From the NCBI GenBank assembly GCA_027924645.1, contig BSBN01001687.1:7254001-7318000 (forward strand): a stretch of DNA of 64,000 nt, read 5' to 3'. Positions within the stretch are counted from its first letter, which is position 1. Every line of letters begins with the position of its first letter. Shown one piece after another: positions 11,833 through 23,912 of this stretch. Under the pieces are notes generated by a model that made no database searches, had not been told where the DNA came from, and saw only the letters and a program-made list of their open reading frames with translations. Source of the DNA: Cunninghamia lanceolata. Its lineage: Eukaryota > Streptophyta > Pinopsida > Cupressales > Cupressaceae. The translations under genes were made by a program, and so were the position numbers.

Positions 11833-13073
11833 TGTTGATAACTGAGAGGGGGGGTGAATCAGTTATCCTAATCTTGCTTCCAATTCAAACACTTAAATCC
11901 ACTTTGTTATTTAGTAGCATAGCAATTAATCATTCATGAAAGCATAAAGCATAAACACCAGAGCAGATACACATCAACACATGAGACACCAAGATTTTGA
12001 CATGGAAAACCCGGTCAAGGGAAAAACCACGAGGTGATTAACCCAAGGATTATTCTCTGTTAGAAGAATAAGAAAAAATAGATGGCACATGCCAATTAGG
12101 GCTCACTGCCCAAACACACTGCTCACAAGAGGCACACTACCTACAAGAGACACACTGTCTACAAAGTAACAAGTATCACAAACTTGAACTGGAGATTGAC
12201 ATCTTTACCATGCCTAGATCAGTTCCATTTAAGCCCAAAAACTTCTACTCTGCCTTTCGCACTCCTCTTCACTACCACACACTCATTACACCAAGACACA
12301 CTTCAAAATGAATTCACAATCCCTTATTTATACAAGGCATCGACTTAGGAACAATCATCTAAGTTGGAAAACACCTACAAGATCATCCGCAAGACGTGTA
12401 ATACAGTCGGTCGGCCAGTCTCAGGAAGAACACCAACAACTGGTGGTCTTTACATCAAATCCAAACTCTAACTTCAATGCGGACCACCAATAAGAATTGT
12501 GCACAATCCAAGGATCACCAAAACCTTTCCTGAGTCACCAAGAACATCTGTAATTTATTAGCTTACTGGAATTCTTCTCTTCTTCATCTGAAACTTCAAG
12601 AACATAGTCTGTCGCCACTGTCACAATGAAAAAGGTGCTTTCGAACCTCCAAACCATGAAACAAATCTAGTTGTCACTTCACACTTACTTCTTCAACAAT
12701 CCTTCCAATCCACAGAATGAGATAATGCAATTCCGGAGCTCACCAGACCAATCTGTGACACTCTGTCACCACTGAACATCTGCCGGAACTAGTTCTACTA
12801 GAGTGACCATAACTTCTTCAAATCTTCATGTGGACCTCTAAAATCTTGACTGGAGCATCTCAAGACTCATATCTGAAAACCCTTTAAACCGCATCCTCTG
12901 ATCTTCATCTTATCTTGGACTTTTACCTTAATGTCATCATTGTTCTTCACTGCTCCTGATTGAGGCTAATTTCCTCAATATCCTCAGCACACAGCTCATC
13001 CAATCCTTCTCATTAATGCAATATGAGTATGTTGACATCAATGACAACACTGGTTATCCTCATACTTGCAACA
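11833..13073 (-). repeat. Copia-3 3' LTR
   Basis: 1,241 bp, TGTTGATAAC to TTGCAACA on the plus strand, paired with 17615-18853 with scattered single-base differences. A TATA box on the minus strand lies at 12325-12332. Short open frames inside are shared by both LTRs and are not genes. Confidence 0.94.
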
Positions 13074-13086
13074 ATCTCCCCCTTTG
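13074..13086 (-). other. Copia-3 polypurine tract
   Basis: The minus strand reads CAAAGGGGGAGAT directly before the 3' LTR, the same tract as Copia-2 at 21654-21666. Confidence 0.85.
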
Positions 13087-13396
13087 TCATTGATGGCAAC
13101 ATATGATGTGAAAAACCATCAAGACAAGAACTTCTCCTTTCTGTCACAACTCCCCCTATCAGCAACAACTCTTCACATGTCTTCTCTTTCTTTACTACTC
13201 CCCCTTTGATCAACAACCACTTGTTTTTCACATGTCTTCTCTCCCCCTTTGACATCAATGGCAAAGGGCTCATACTTGCAATTTTAACACATCAGAATCA
13301 TACCAGCTGCTCCCCTTGAGTAGCAGCTCCCCATCACCAATCCGGATCACAAGATATGACTGTGATATCCACCAGACTGATGCACATTAGTGCATC

Positions 13397-16300
13397 CTAG
13401 TTCATCACCAAAAGGGCAATAACCCCTAACTTCTCCCTAAGAAACTCAAAAGAGTCCTTGGGAAGAGGTTTAGTAAAGATATCTGCAATCTGATCCTTAG
13501 AGGGCACAAACTCCAATCTAACTTCATCTTTGTTCACTTGCTCTCTCAGAAAGTGAAACTTAATAGATATATGCTTAGTCTTAGAGTGCAACACCGGATT
13601 CTTAGAAATATTTATTGCACTTGAATTATCACAGAAAATTGTGATAGGCTCCTCATACTCTATTTTAATATCTCTTAGCATCTACTTCATCCATAAAACT
13701 TGAGTGCAACTACCTGCTACTACAATGTATTCTGCTTCAGTTGTAGACAGAGATATTGCATCTTGTTTCTTGCTTAGCCAAGAAACCAATCTCTTTCCCA
13801 AAAAGAATGCTCCACCACTGGTACTCTTCTAGTCATCCACATCTCCTACCCAATCTGCATCTGTGTATGCATGAAGAGAGAAATCATGATCTCTAGGATA
13901 CCACAAACCATACTCCACTGTCCCTTTTAGATATCTAAAAATTCTCTTGATTGCCATGACATGAGATTCTCTGCGATCAGCCTGGAATCTAGAAACGAGA
14001 CCAACAACTTGCATAATATCTGGTCTAGTTTGAGTGAGATACAACAATCCACCAATCATTGATCTGTACTTTGTCTGGTCTGCCTTAGGAGAGTCATCTT
14101 CTTTGCTCAACTTGCATCCGGTTGCCATGGGAGTATTCATTGGCTTTGAATCTTCCATCCCAAATTTCCTCAACAATTCTTTCACATATTTGGTCTGAGA
14201 AATGAAGATCCCTTTCTTTGCTTGAGTAATTTGCAGACCCAAGAAGAAATTTATTTCACCAAGCATAGACATCTCAAACTCACTTTTTATTTGATTTGCA
14301 AAAGTTTTACACATGCTATCTTTTCCTCCAAAGATGATATCATCAACAAATACTTCAACAATCAAGATGTTTTCATGATCAATTTTAAAATATAAGTTAC
14401 TGTCAGCACTACCTTTGTTGAAACCAATCTGCACAAGATGCTTATCCAATCTTTCATACCAAGCTCTTGGGGCTTGCTTCAATCCATACAGTGCTTTCTT
14501 CAACTTGCAGACCATATCATCATGATCAGACAATTGAAATCCATCCGGTTGCTCAATGTATACTTCTTCTTCCAAATCACCATTTAGAAAGGCAGACCTG
14601 ACATCCATCTAATATGCCTTGAAGTCTTTGAATGCAGCAAATGCAAGAAATAATCTGACTGCTTCAATTCTTGCCACCGGAGCAAAGGTTTCTTCAAAAT
14701 CAATTCCTTCTATTTGAGAGTAGCCTGTGCAGACCAATCTAGCTTTGTTTCTAATTACTTCACCAACTTCATTTAGTTTGTTCTGAAAGACCCATTTGGT
14801 TCCAATCACATTCTTGTTTCTAGGTCTGGGAACAAGATCCCAAGTGTGATTTTTCTCAATTTACATCAACTCTTCCTCCATTGCTTTGGTCTAGTTTTCA
14901 TCATTGCAGGCTTCATTTATTGTCTTAGGTTCAATCTTTGAAATCAGACAATATTCATATGAATTTTGAGCAATTGTCCTTCTAGTTTGCACACCTTTGC
15001 TTTTGTCACCTATGATCTAATCTTGAAAGTGGTTCAGTCTTACATACCTTGGAACTTTGGGAGTTTCTTGCACTTCTGTTTCTTGATTAGGCTCATTCAG
15101 ACCTATCTCTTCTTCCTAATTTACTGGATCAGTCTAAATCTGTCTTTCAGAAGAGGATTGAGCTCCTTAAACCAGAGAACCATTCTGATCATCTTCATCA
15201 TATTCATAAAACCTTGAGGGCTTCTCAATTCCTTCATCAACCTTCACATTTGTACTTTCTATCATCTTTCTCAGTCTCTTATTGTAACATTGGTATGCTT
15301 TGCTTTAAGTGGAGTAACCCAAGAAAATTCCTTCATCACTTCTAGCATCAAACTTTCCTAGATCTTCATCTCTTTTAATGTAACATTTGCTACCAAATAC
15401 TCTGAAATATCTCATAGTAGGAGTGATGCCAAACCAAAGTTCATAAGGAGTCTTACTGGTATTGCTTCTGATTTGAACTCGATTGAGAGTATAGACTGCA
15501 GTGCTAACAACTTCTCTCCAAAACATCTGGGGAACATTTACTTCCATCATCATTGTCCTGGATGCTTCTTGGATGGTCCAGTTCTTTCTCTTTACTACTC
15601 CATTCTGCTGTGGAGTCCTAGGAGCAGACAACTGTCTCTTTATACCATGCTTCTCACAAAAATCTATGAATTCACCGGATGTGAATTCACCACCTCTATC
15701 AGACCTCAGACATTTCAGTTTTAATCTGGTGTGATTCTCTACCATAGCCTTGAAGATTTTGAACTTCTCAAAAGCTTCTAATTTCTCTTTCAGAAAGGTA
15801 ACCCATATCATCTGGGAGTGATCATCAATTAGTAACATGAAGTATCTATCACCTTGCATACTCTTGACTCTTGTCGGACCACATAGATCAGTATGAACTA
15901 ATTCCAATAATCTGGTAGAGGACTGATCCTTGCTTTTGAATGCGACTCTACTTTGTTTACCTAGATGACATTCTTTGCACAAACTATTTGTAGGTTTTAC
16001 CAATTTTGGAAGATCTCTTACAGCCTGAGTATTGCTTATCTTGATGATGTTATCAAAATTTACATGACACATCCTTCTATGCCATAACCAACTTTGATCA
16101 ACTTGAACAAACAGACAACTTTTATTAGTACCAACTAGATGGAAGATATTAAATTTTGTTTGAGTACCGGATGCAATCTCAATTCTGGAGCTTTCAAAGA
16201 TCCTGCATCTTCCATTCTTGAACCAGAGATCATAACCTTTGTCCACCAACTGTCCAACACTGAGAAGATTGTGCTTCAATCCTTCAACATACAATACATT

Positions 16301-17557
16301 ACCGGTTTTGTTCTTTCCATCAAAAGAAATAGTTCCCCTACCTTTGATTCTACCAACAGAATTATCACCAAACTTTACCATTCCTCCTTCATATTTTTCT
16401 AAATCTAAGAACTTGTTCTTGTCACTTGTCATATGGTGAGAGCATCCACTATCAATAACCCAGTCATCCTTTTCTTCAACTTGGGTAGCCAAAGCTCTTT
16501 CTACAACCTTATGATTGACAGATTCAGAGGATATTGGATCTTCTTCCTTGATGGCAATAAACACCCATTCATTTCCGGATTTGTTTCCTATCTCTGATTC
16601 ATCATCGGTTACTCCTTCATTATCATCTTCTTCATGAACATAATAACAATTCTTTTGGAACCTTTGTCTGTTGGAATTTCACCTTGTAGATCTTTCTGGA
16701 CATATTGAGGCAAAATGACCAATCTTATTGCAGTTGAAGCACTTAAAGGGTAATTTTCTTTCATACTTACTGGATCCTCTTGGCAGTCTCTTTGCAATGA
16801 GGGCTTCAAGTTGAGTTGTTTATGCTTCTTCCACTTCCATGTCTCTTCTTACTTGATCATACCATGACAGCTTCCTTGAAGAGTTTTCTCCCAGATCAAA
16901 TCTTTGTTTACCTTTCACAGAGGCACTGGCTTTGAATGCAGATTCAGTCTTGGGGGGATCATCTCCAAACTCGGTCATTTCAAATGCAGCCAGTTTGCTA
17001 GCCAATTTGTCTCTTGTGACAGTTGTATGGGCTTTGAATTCATCAATGGCAGCAACCTTGATTTTATAGGCAGCAGGAAGGGATCTGAGAACTTTGCCAA
17101 CAATCTCATTTTCATCCAAGACTCCACCAGCATTCCTAATTCCACACACCAGCTCATTTACTCTAGGCATAAAGGTAGTAATATTTTCATCATCTCTCAT
17201 CTTCAGTCTTTCAAATTTCCCTTTTAGACTCTGCAACCTTACACACTTAACATATTCATCTCCTTCATGCAAAAGTTCCAGTTTAATCTAGATCTCATAG
17301 GCAGTTGGAAGGTCAATAAAATTTGAGAGCTCTGAGTCAGTTAAAGTGCTTAGAAGAGCCTCTTTGGTCTATAGATTGTTTTCAACATATGTGATTTCAT
17401 TTAGAGTTGTTGGACCACCCTGTCGAGGTACATATGCTTTTGTGACCATGGATAAGTATGCCTTTCCCATACACTCCAAGTGACATTTCATGCGACCTTT
17501 CCAAAGAGAGAAGTTGGTTCCATCAAACTTCAGACTATCCTTCTTGTATGACGACAT
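13397..17557 (-). pseudogene. Copia-3 gag-pol polyprotein
   Basis: One frame of 1,387 codons from the ATG at 17557 to a TAG at 13397, free of detectable frameshifts but with more than ten stops. The longest open piece (15305-16564, 419 codons) runs from protease, with an intact VIDSGCSHHM, through the integrase finger and core (DLCGPTR, DRGGEF). In the core, the Glu of the VVERKN motif is Lys (codon 15590-15592, AAG against GAG in Copia-2), which should remove catalysis. RT lies at 13829-14809, with FVDD at 14339-14350; RNase H and the C-terminus are at 13397-13820. Many stops sit where Copia-2 has Gln codons. Not functional. Confidence 0.93.
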
Positions 17558-17600
17558 CCTGGATCTCCTCAAGCGATTAAGCTCCTTTTAGAGGAACTTA

Positions 17601-17614
17601 GCTCTGATACCAAT
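17601..17614 (-). other. Copia-3 primer-binding site
   Basis: The minus strand reads ATTGGTATCAGAGC directly inside the 5' LTR, an initiator-Met-type PBS identical in its core to that of Copia-2. Confidence 0.88.
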
Positions 17615-18853
17615 TGTTGATAACTGAGAGGGGGGGTGAATCAGTTATCCTAATCTTGCTTCCAATTCAAACACTTAAATCCACTTTGTTATTTAATAGC
17701 ATAGCAATTAATCATTCATGAAAGCATAAAGCACAAACACCAGAGCAGATACACATCAACACATGAGACACCAAGATTTTGACGTGGAAAACCTGGTCAA
17801 GGGAAAAACCATGGGGTGATTAACCCAAGGATTATTCTCTGGTAGAAGAATAAGAAAAAATAGATGGCACATGCCAATTAGGGCTCACTGCCCGAGCACA
17901 CTGCTCACAAGAGGCACACTGCCTAGAAGAGACACACTGTCTACAAAGTAACAAGTATCACAAACCTAAACTGGAGATTGACATCTTTACCATGCCTGGA
18001 TCAGTTCCATTTAAGCCCAAAAACTTTTGCTCTGCCTTTCGCGCTCCTCTTTGCTACCACACACTCATCACACCAAGACACACTTCAAAATAATTCACAA
18101 TCCCTTATTTATACAAGGCATCGACTTAGGAACAATCATCTAAGTCGGCAAACACCTACAAGATCATCTGCAAGACGTGTAATACATCCGGTCGGCCAGT
18201 CTCAGGAAGAACACCAACAATCGGTGGTCTTTACATCAAATCCAAACTCTAACTTCAATGCAGAATGCCAATAAGAATTGTGCATGATCCAAGATCACCA
18301 AAACCTTTCCTGAGTCACCAAGAACATCCGCACTTTATCATCTTACTGGAATTCTTCTCTTCTTCATCTGGAACTTCAAGAACACAGTCTGTCGCCACTG
18401 TCACAATGAAAAAGGTGCTTCCAGACCTCCAAACCATAAAACAAATCTAGTTGTCACTTCATACTTACTTCTTCAACACTCCCCCCAATCCGCAGAATGA
18501 GATAATGCAATTCTAGAGCTCACCGGACCAATCTGTGACAATCTGTCACCACTGAACATCTGTCGGAATCGGTTCTACTAGAGCGACCATAATTTCTTCA
18601 GATCTTCATGCAGACCTCTGAAATCTTGACTGGAGCATCTCAAGACTCATATCTGAAAACCCTTTAAACTGCATCCTCTAATCTTCATCTTATCTTAGAC
18701 TTTTACCTTAATGTCATCACTGTTCTTCACTGTTCCTAATTGAGGCTAATTTCCTCAATATCCTCAGCACACAGCTCATCCAATCCTTCTCATTAATGCA
18801 ATATGAGTATGTTGACATCAATGACAACACTGTTTATCCTCATACTTGCAACA
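17615..18853 (-). repeat. Copia-3 5' LTR
   Basis: 1,239 bp, paired with 11833-13073. The TATA box at 18106-18113 on the minus strand would drive transcription toward lower coordinates, antisense to Copia-2. Confidence 0.94.
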
Positions 18854-18858
18854 CTTTG

Positions 18859-21343
18859 TGGTCCGACAAGAACCAGAAGTATTCAAGGTGATAGATACTT
18901 CATGCTGCTAATAGATGACTATTCCCAGATGATGTGGGTAACCTTTCTAAAGGAGAAATCATAAACTCTTGAGAAATTCAAAATATTCAAGGCTATGGTA
19001 GAGAATGAAATAGAATAAAGTTGAAATGTCTAAGGTCTGATAGAGGTGGAGAATTCACATCCAGTGAGTTCATAGAATTATGTGAGAAACAAGGAATTAA
19101 GAGATAGTTGTCTACTCCAAGGACTCCACAATAGAATGGAGTAGTGGAGAGAAAGAACCGGACCATCTAGGAAGCATCTAGGACTATGATGATGGAAGCA
19201 AATGTTCCTTAGATCTATTGGAGAGAAGATGTCAGCACTGCAGTCTATACTCTTAATCGAGTTCAAATCAGAAGCAATACCGGTAAGACCCCTTATGAAC
19301 TCTGGTTTGGCATTACTCCTATTGGAAGATATTTCAGAGTCTTTGGTAGCAAATGTTACATCAAAAGAGATGAAGATTTAGGTAAGTTTGATGCTAGAAG
19401 TGATGAAGGAATATTCTTGGGTTACTCTACTCAAAGCAAAGCTTACCGGTGTTATAACAAGAGACTAAGAAAGATGATAGAAAGTACAAATGTAAAGGTT
19501 GATGAGGAAATAGAGAAACCCTCAAGGTTTTATGAATATGATGAAGATGATCAGAATGGTGTTCTAGTTCAAGGAGCTCAATCCTCTTCTAAAAATCAAA
19601 TTCAGACTGATCCGATAAATCAGGAAGAAGAGATAAGTCTGAATGAGCCTAATCAAGAAGTAGAAGTGCAAAAAACTCCCAAAGTTCCAAGATATGTAAG
19701 ACTAAACCACTCTGAAGATCAGATCATAGGTGACAAAGACAAAGGTGTGCAAACTAGAAGGAAAATTGCTCAAAATTTAGATGAATATTGTCTGATTTCA
19801 AAGATTGAACCTAAGACAATAAATGAAGCCTGCAATGATGAAAAATGGACCAAAGCAATGGAGGAAGAATTGATGCAAATTGTGAAAAATCACACTTGGG
19901 ATCTTGTTCCCAGACCTAGAAACAAGAATGTGATTGGAACCAAATGGGTCTTCCGGAACAAACTAAATGAAGTTGGTGAAGTAAACAGAAATAAAGCCAA
20001 ATTGGTCTGCAAAGGCTACTCTCAAATAGAAGGAATTGATTTTGAAGAAACCTTTGCTCCGGTGGCAAGAATTGAAGCAGTCAGATTATTTCTTGCATTT
20101 GCTGCCTTCAAGGATTTCAAGGTGTATCAGATGGATGTCAAATCTGCTTTCCTGAATGGAGACTTAGAAGAAGAAGTGTACATTGAACAACCAGATGGAT
20201 TTCAATTATCTGAGCATGGTCATATGGTCTGCAAATTAAAGAAGGCACTGTATGGACTAAAGCAAGCCCCAAGAGCATGGTATGAAAGACTAGACAAACA
20301 TCTTTTGAAGATTAGTTTCAACAAAGGTATTGCTGATAGTAACCTATATTTCAAAATTGATCATGAAAACATCTTGATTGTTGAAGTATTTGTTGATGAT
20401 ATCATCTTTGGAGGAAGAGACAGTATGTGTAAAACCTTTGCAAATCAAATGAAAAGTGAGTTTGAGATGTCAATGCTTAGTGAAATGAATTTCTTCTTGG
20501 GTCTGCAAATTACTCAGACAAAAAAAGTAATCTTTATTTCTCAGACCAAATATGTGAAAGAATTATTGAGGAAATTTAGAATGGAGGATTCAAAGCCAAT
20601 AAACACTCCCATGGCAACCGGATGTAAGTTGAGCAAAGATGATGACTCCCCTAAGACAGATCAGACAAAGTACAGATCAATGATTGGAGGATTATTGTAT
20701 CTCACTCAAACTAGACCAGACATAATGCAGGTTGTTGGTCTTGTGGTGAGATTCCAAGCTGATCCTAGAGAATCCCATGTCACGGCAATCAAAAAGATTT
20801 TTAGGTACCTAAAAGGAATAGTTGAGTATGGTCTGTGGTATCCTAGAGATCATAATTTTTCTCTTCATGCATATACAGATGTAGATTAGGTAGGAGATGT
20901 GGATGACAGGAAGAGTACCAGTGGTGGAGCATTCTTTTTGGGGAAAAGATTGGTTTCTTGGCTAAGCAAGAAACAAGAGGCAATATCCCTGTCTACAACT
21001 GAAGCAGAATACATTGCAGCAACAGGTAGTTGCACTCAAGTTTTGTGGATGAAGCAGATGCTAAGAGATATTAAAGTCAAATATGAGGAGCCTATCACAA
21101 TTTTCTATTGATAATTCAAGTGCAATAAATATTTCTAAGAATCTGGTGTTGCATTCTAAGACTAAGCATATATCTATCAAGTTTCACTTTCTGAGATAGC
21201 AAGTGAACAAGGATGAAGTCAGATTGGAGTATGTGCCCTCCAAGGATCAGATTGCAGATATTTTTACTAAACCTCTTCCCAAGGACTCTTTTGAGTATCT
21301 CAGGGAGAAGTTAGGGGTTATTGCCCCTCCGGTGATGAACTAG
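18859..21343 (+). pseudogene. Copia-2 integrase core, RT and RNase H (3' part of polyprotein)
   Basis: Continues the frame from 11832 after the Copia-3 TSD (GPTRTRSIQGDRYF). It shifts frame near 19010 and again at about 21108, where one extra base breaks the IFCDNSS motif. Integrase shows DRGGEF and VVERKN with the catalytic Glu intact (19147-19149). RT occupies the largest open stretch (19417-20889), with [11 protein letters not shown] and FVDD at 20389-20400. RNase H reads STTEAEYIAA at about 20990-21025. Stops at 19105, 19132, 19168 and 19210 are all TAG where Copia-3 has Gln. It ends TAG at 21341. Confidence 0.92.
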
Positions 21344-21666
21344 GATGCACTGATGTGCATCAATCCAGTGGATATCACAATCATATCTTGTGATCCGGAT
21401 TGATGATAAGGGAGCTGCTACTCAGGGGGAGCAGTTGGTATGTTATGACATAATGGAGTTGCAAGTATGAGTCCTTTGCCATTGATGTCAAAGGGGGAGA
21501 GAAGACATGTGAAAAACAAGTGGTTGTTGATCAAAGGGGGAGCAATGAAGGAAGAGAAGACATGTGAATAGTTGTTGCTGTTAGGGAGAGTTGTGACAGC
21601 AAGGAGAAGTTCTTGTCTTGATGGTTTTTCACATCATATGTTGGCATCAATGACAAAGGGGGAGAT
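21344..21666 (+). other. Copia-2 3' untranslated region and polypurine tract
   Basis: About 320 bp between the polyprotein stop and the 3' LTR. It carries several purine-rich GGGGGAG blocks (near 21426, 21494, 21536 and 21658). The last, CAAAGGGGGAGAT at 21654-21666, abuts the LTR and is the PPT; the others look like extra PPT-like tracts. The equivalent region of Copia-3 (13087-13396) has the same multi-tract layout. Confidence 0.75.
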
Positions 21667-22908
21667 TGTTAAAAGTATGGGCCCAACTGGTGTTGTCATT
21701 GATGCCAACATACTCATGTTACATTAATGAGGAGGATTAGATTAGCTGTGTGCTGAGGATATTGAGAAAATCAGTCTCAATTAGGAACAATGAAGAACAG
21801 TGATGACAAGAAGGTAAAAGTCCTCAATAGGTTGAGGATCAGAGGATTCGGTTTAAAGGGCTTGTAGATATAAGTCTTGAGATGCTCCAGTCAAGTTTTC
21901 AAAGGTCACATGAAGATCTTAAGAAGTTATGGTCGCTCAAGTAGAACCGGTTCCGACAGGTGTTCAGAGGTGACAAATTGCCTCAGATAAGTCCGGTGAG
22001 ATCCAGAATTTCATTATCCTATTCTGCGGATTTGAGGGAGTGTTGAGGATGTTCCTGTGAAGTATCAACTAGATTGGTTCATGGGTTGAAGGTCCGGAAG
22101 AGTCTATTCATTTGTGACAGTGATGACAAACATTGTTCTTGAAGCTCCAGATGAAGGAGAGAAGAATTTTAGTAGGATGATGAAGTGTGGATGTTCTTGG
22201 TAATTCAGGGAAGGTTATGATGATCGTTGGATCATGTCCAGTTCATGTTGGTGGTCGACATTGAAGTTAGAGTTTGAATTTGAAGAATAACTACGGATAT
22301 TGGTGTTCTTCTTGAGACTGGCCGACTGGATGTATTACACGTCTTGCGGATGTTCTTGTAGGTGTTTGCCAACTTAGATGATTGTTCGTAAGTTGATGCC
22401 TTGTATAAATAAGGGATTGTGAAGTCATTTTGAAGTGTATGTGTGGTGATGAGTGTGTGGTAGCGAAGAGAAGTGTGAAAGGCATAACAGAAGTATTGAG
22501 CTTAAATGGAACTAATTCAAGCATGCTGAAGATGCTATTCTCCAGTTCATAAAGGTGATACTTATTCTTTTGTAGACAGTGTGTCTCTTGTAGGCAATGA
22601 GCCTCTTGTGAGCAGTGTGCTTGGGCAGTGAGCCCTAATTGGCATGTACCATTTTGTTCTTTCTATTCTTCTAACAAAGAATACATTCTTGGGTTAATCA
22701 CCCTATGGTTTTTCCCTTAACCGGGTTTTCCACATCAAAATCTTGGTGTCTTATGTGTTGATATGTTTCTGCTTTCGAGTTGAATGCATTATGGTTCATG
22801 ATTAATATTCTGCTAAATCACTAGAGAAGATTTAAGTGTTTTAATTGAGAAAGTTTCACATAACTGATTCACCCCCCCTCCTCTTAGTTGTGTGCCCTAA
22901 GTCTAACA
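21667..22908 (+). repeat. Copia-2 3' LTR
   Basis: 1,242 bp, TGTTAAAAGTATGGG to GTCTAACA, paired with 8879-10099. It is followed by the TSD AAGTG at 22909-22913. Confidence 0.94.
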
Positions 22909-23128
22909 AAGTGATGCTTAGCCTGTTGTGAGTTCCTAAGATTGGAAGGATTTGGAGCTTCATTTTTACAAAGAAGTAATTTCTCATGAGGTTGCAAATT
23001 GCTTCAGTTTCTATTATTCATTCGATAATGATGTCACTTGGTGTGCACAATCAAAGGACATAAATATTTGACAATATGCTTAGAGGATAGCTAGACTTAG
23101 GCCTCCATGTAAAAAGGCTATAGTAGCA

Positions 23129-23912
23129 ATGTGGTATTGTGGCATATTCAATATAAGCATAATAAGAAACCAACATTTTGAAGGAAGTCGTGGCCTTAGA
23201 GAAAAGGCACTCAGCATACAAATTATCATTCAATGGCGACACTACTTAAGATACAAGCAAGGCGTTCAACCAAGTTTTAATGCAACATGTTCAGGGTTTG
23301 AGACATATTAAATGTGGCATGGGTCTTATATGAAGGAAGATATCCATACTAGAAGTGACACACCATACAGTTGTTGCCTTTTAAGGCACGATGCAACCAT
23401 ATGCAATAATGGTTAATGTGCAACTTAATAATATGAAGACACTTCTTGTAGACTCGGGTATAGCAAAATGATAAGTACAACCACATTTTGCAACAAGGGC
23501 TTAGGCAGGAATCATAGAAGAATATGAAGCCTCCATGTGGTATTGTGGCATATTCAATATAAGCATAATAAGCAACCAACATTTTGAAGGAAGTCGTGGC
23601 CTTAGAGAAAAGGCACTCAGCATACAAATTATCATTCAATGGCGGCACTACTTAAGATACAAGCAAGGCGTTCAACCAAGTTTTAATGCAACATGTTCAG
23701 GGTTTGAGACATATTAAATGTGGCATGGGTCTTATATGAAGGAAGATATCCATACTAGAAGTGACACACCATACAGTTGTTGCCTTTTAAGGCACAATGC
23801 AACCATATGCAATAATGGTTAATGTGCAACTTAATAATATGAAGACACTTCTTGTAGACTTGGGTACAGCAAAATGATAAGTACAGCCACATTTTGCAAC
23901 AAGGGCTTAGGC
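23129..23912 (+). repeat. 406-bp tandem duplication inside Gypsy-B 5' LTR
   Basis: Unit 1 is 23129-23534 and unit 2 starts at 23535; both begin ATGTGGTATTGTGGC. By eye they differ at about six sites over 385 bp, far fewer than either differs from the single copy in the 3' LTR (from 28778). The junction sits at GCCTCCATGTGGT, and a GCCTCCATGT string is also present just upstream of unit 1. Confidence 0.9.

Larger units (their letters stand above)
11833..18853 (-). mobile_element. Copia-3: complete minus-strand copia element nested in Copia-2
   Basis: A 7,021-bp element with LTRs at 11833-13073 and 17615-18853, PPT at 13074-13086, PBS at 17601-17614 and a perfect TSD CTTTG (11828-11832 and 18854-18858). 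Its LTRs and polyprotein are clearly related to those of Copia-2 but inverted. Removing it and one TSD restores the Copia-2 integrase frame across the codon for Cys. This is the most deeply nested element of the left half. Confidence 0.96.
8879..22908 (+). mobile_element. Copia-2: Ty1/copia element split by Copia-3
   Basis: The LTRs at 8879-10099 and 21667-22908 match along their length. A PBS follows the left one and a PPT precedes the right one, and the TSD AAGTG flanks both sides. Gag, protease, integrase, RT and RNase H are present in copia order. Removing the 7,021-bp Copia-3 and one copy of its TSD leaves an element of about 7.0 kb. It sits inside the 5' LTR of Gypsy-B, so it is younger than Gypsy-B. 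Confidence 0.95.

Noticed and set aside
15473..17291. Several plus-strand frames over Copia-3
   Set aside because: Antisense of integrase and gag; the minus strand shows the real domains.
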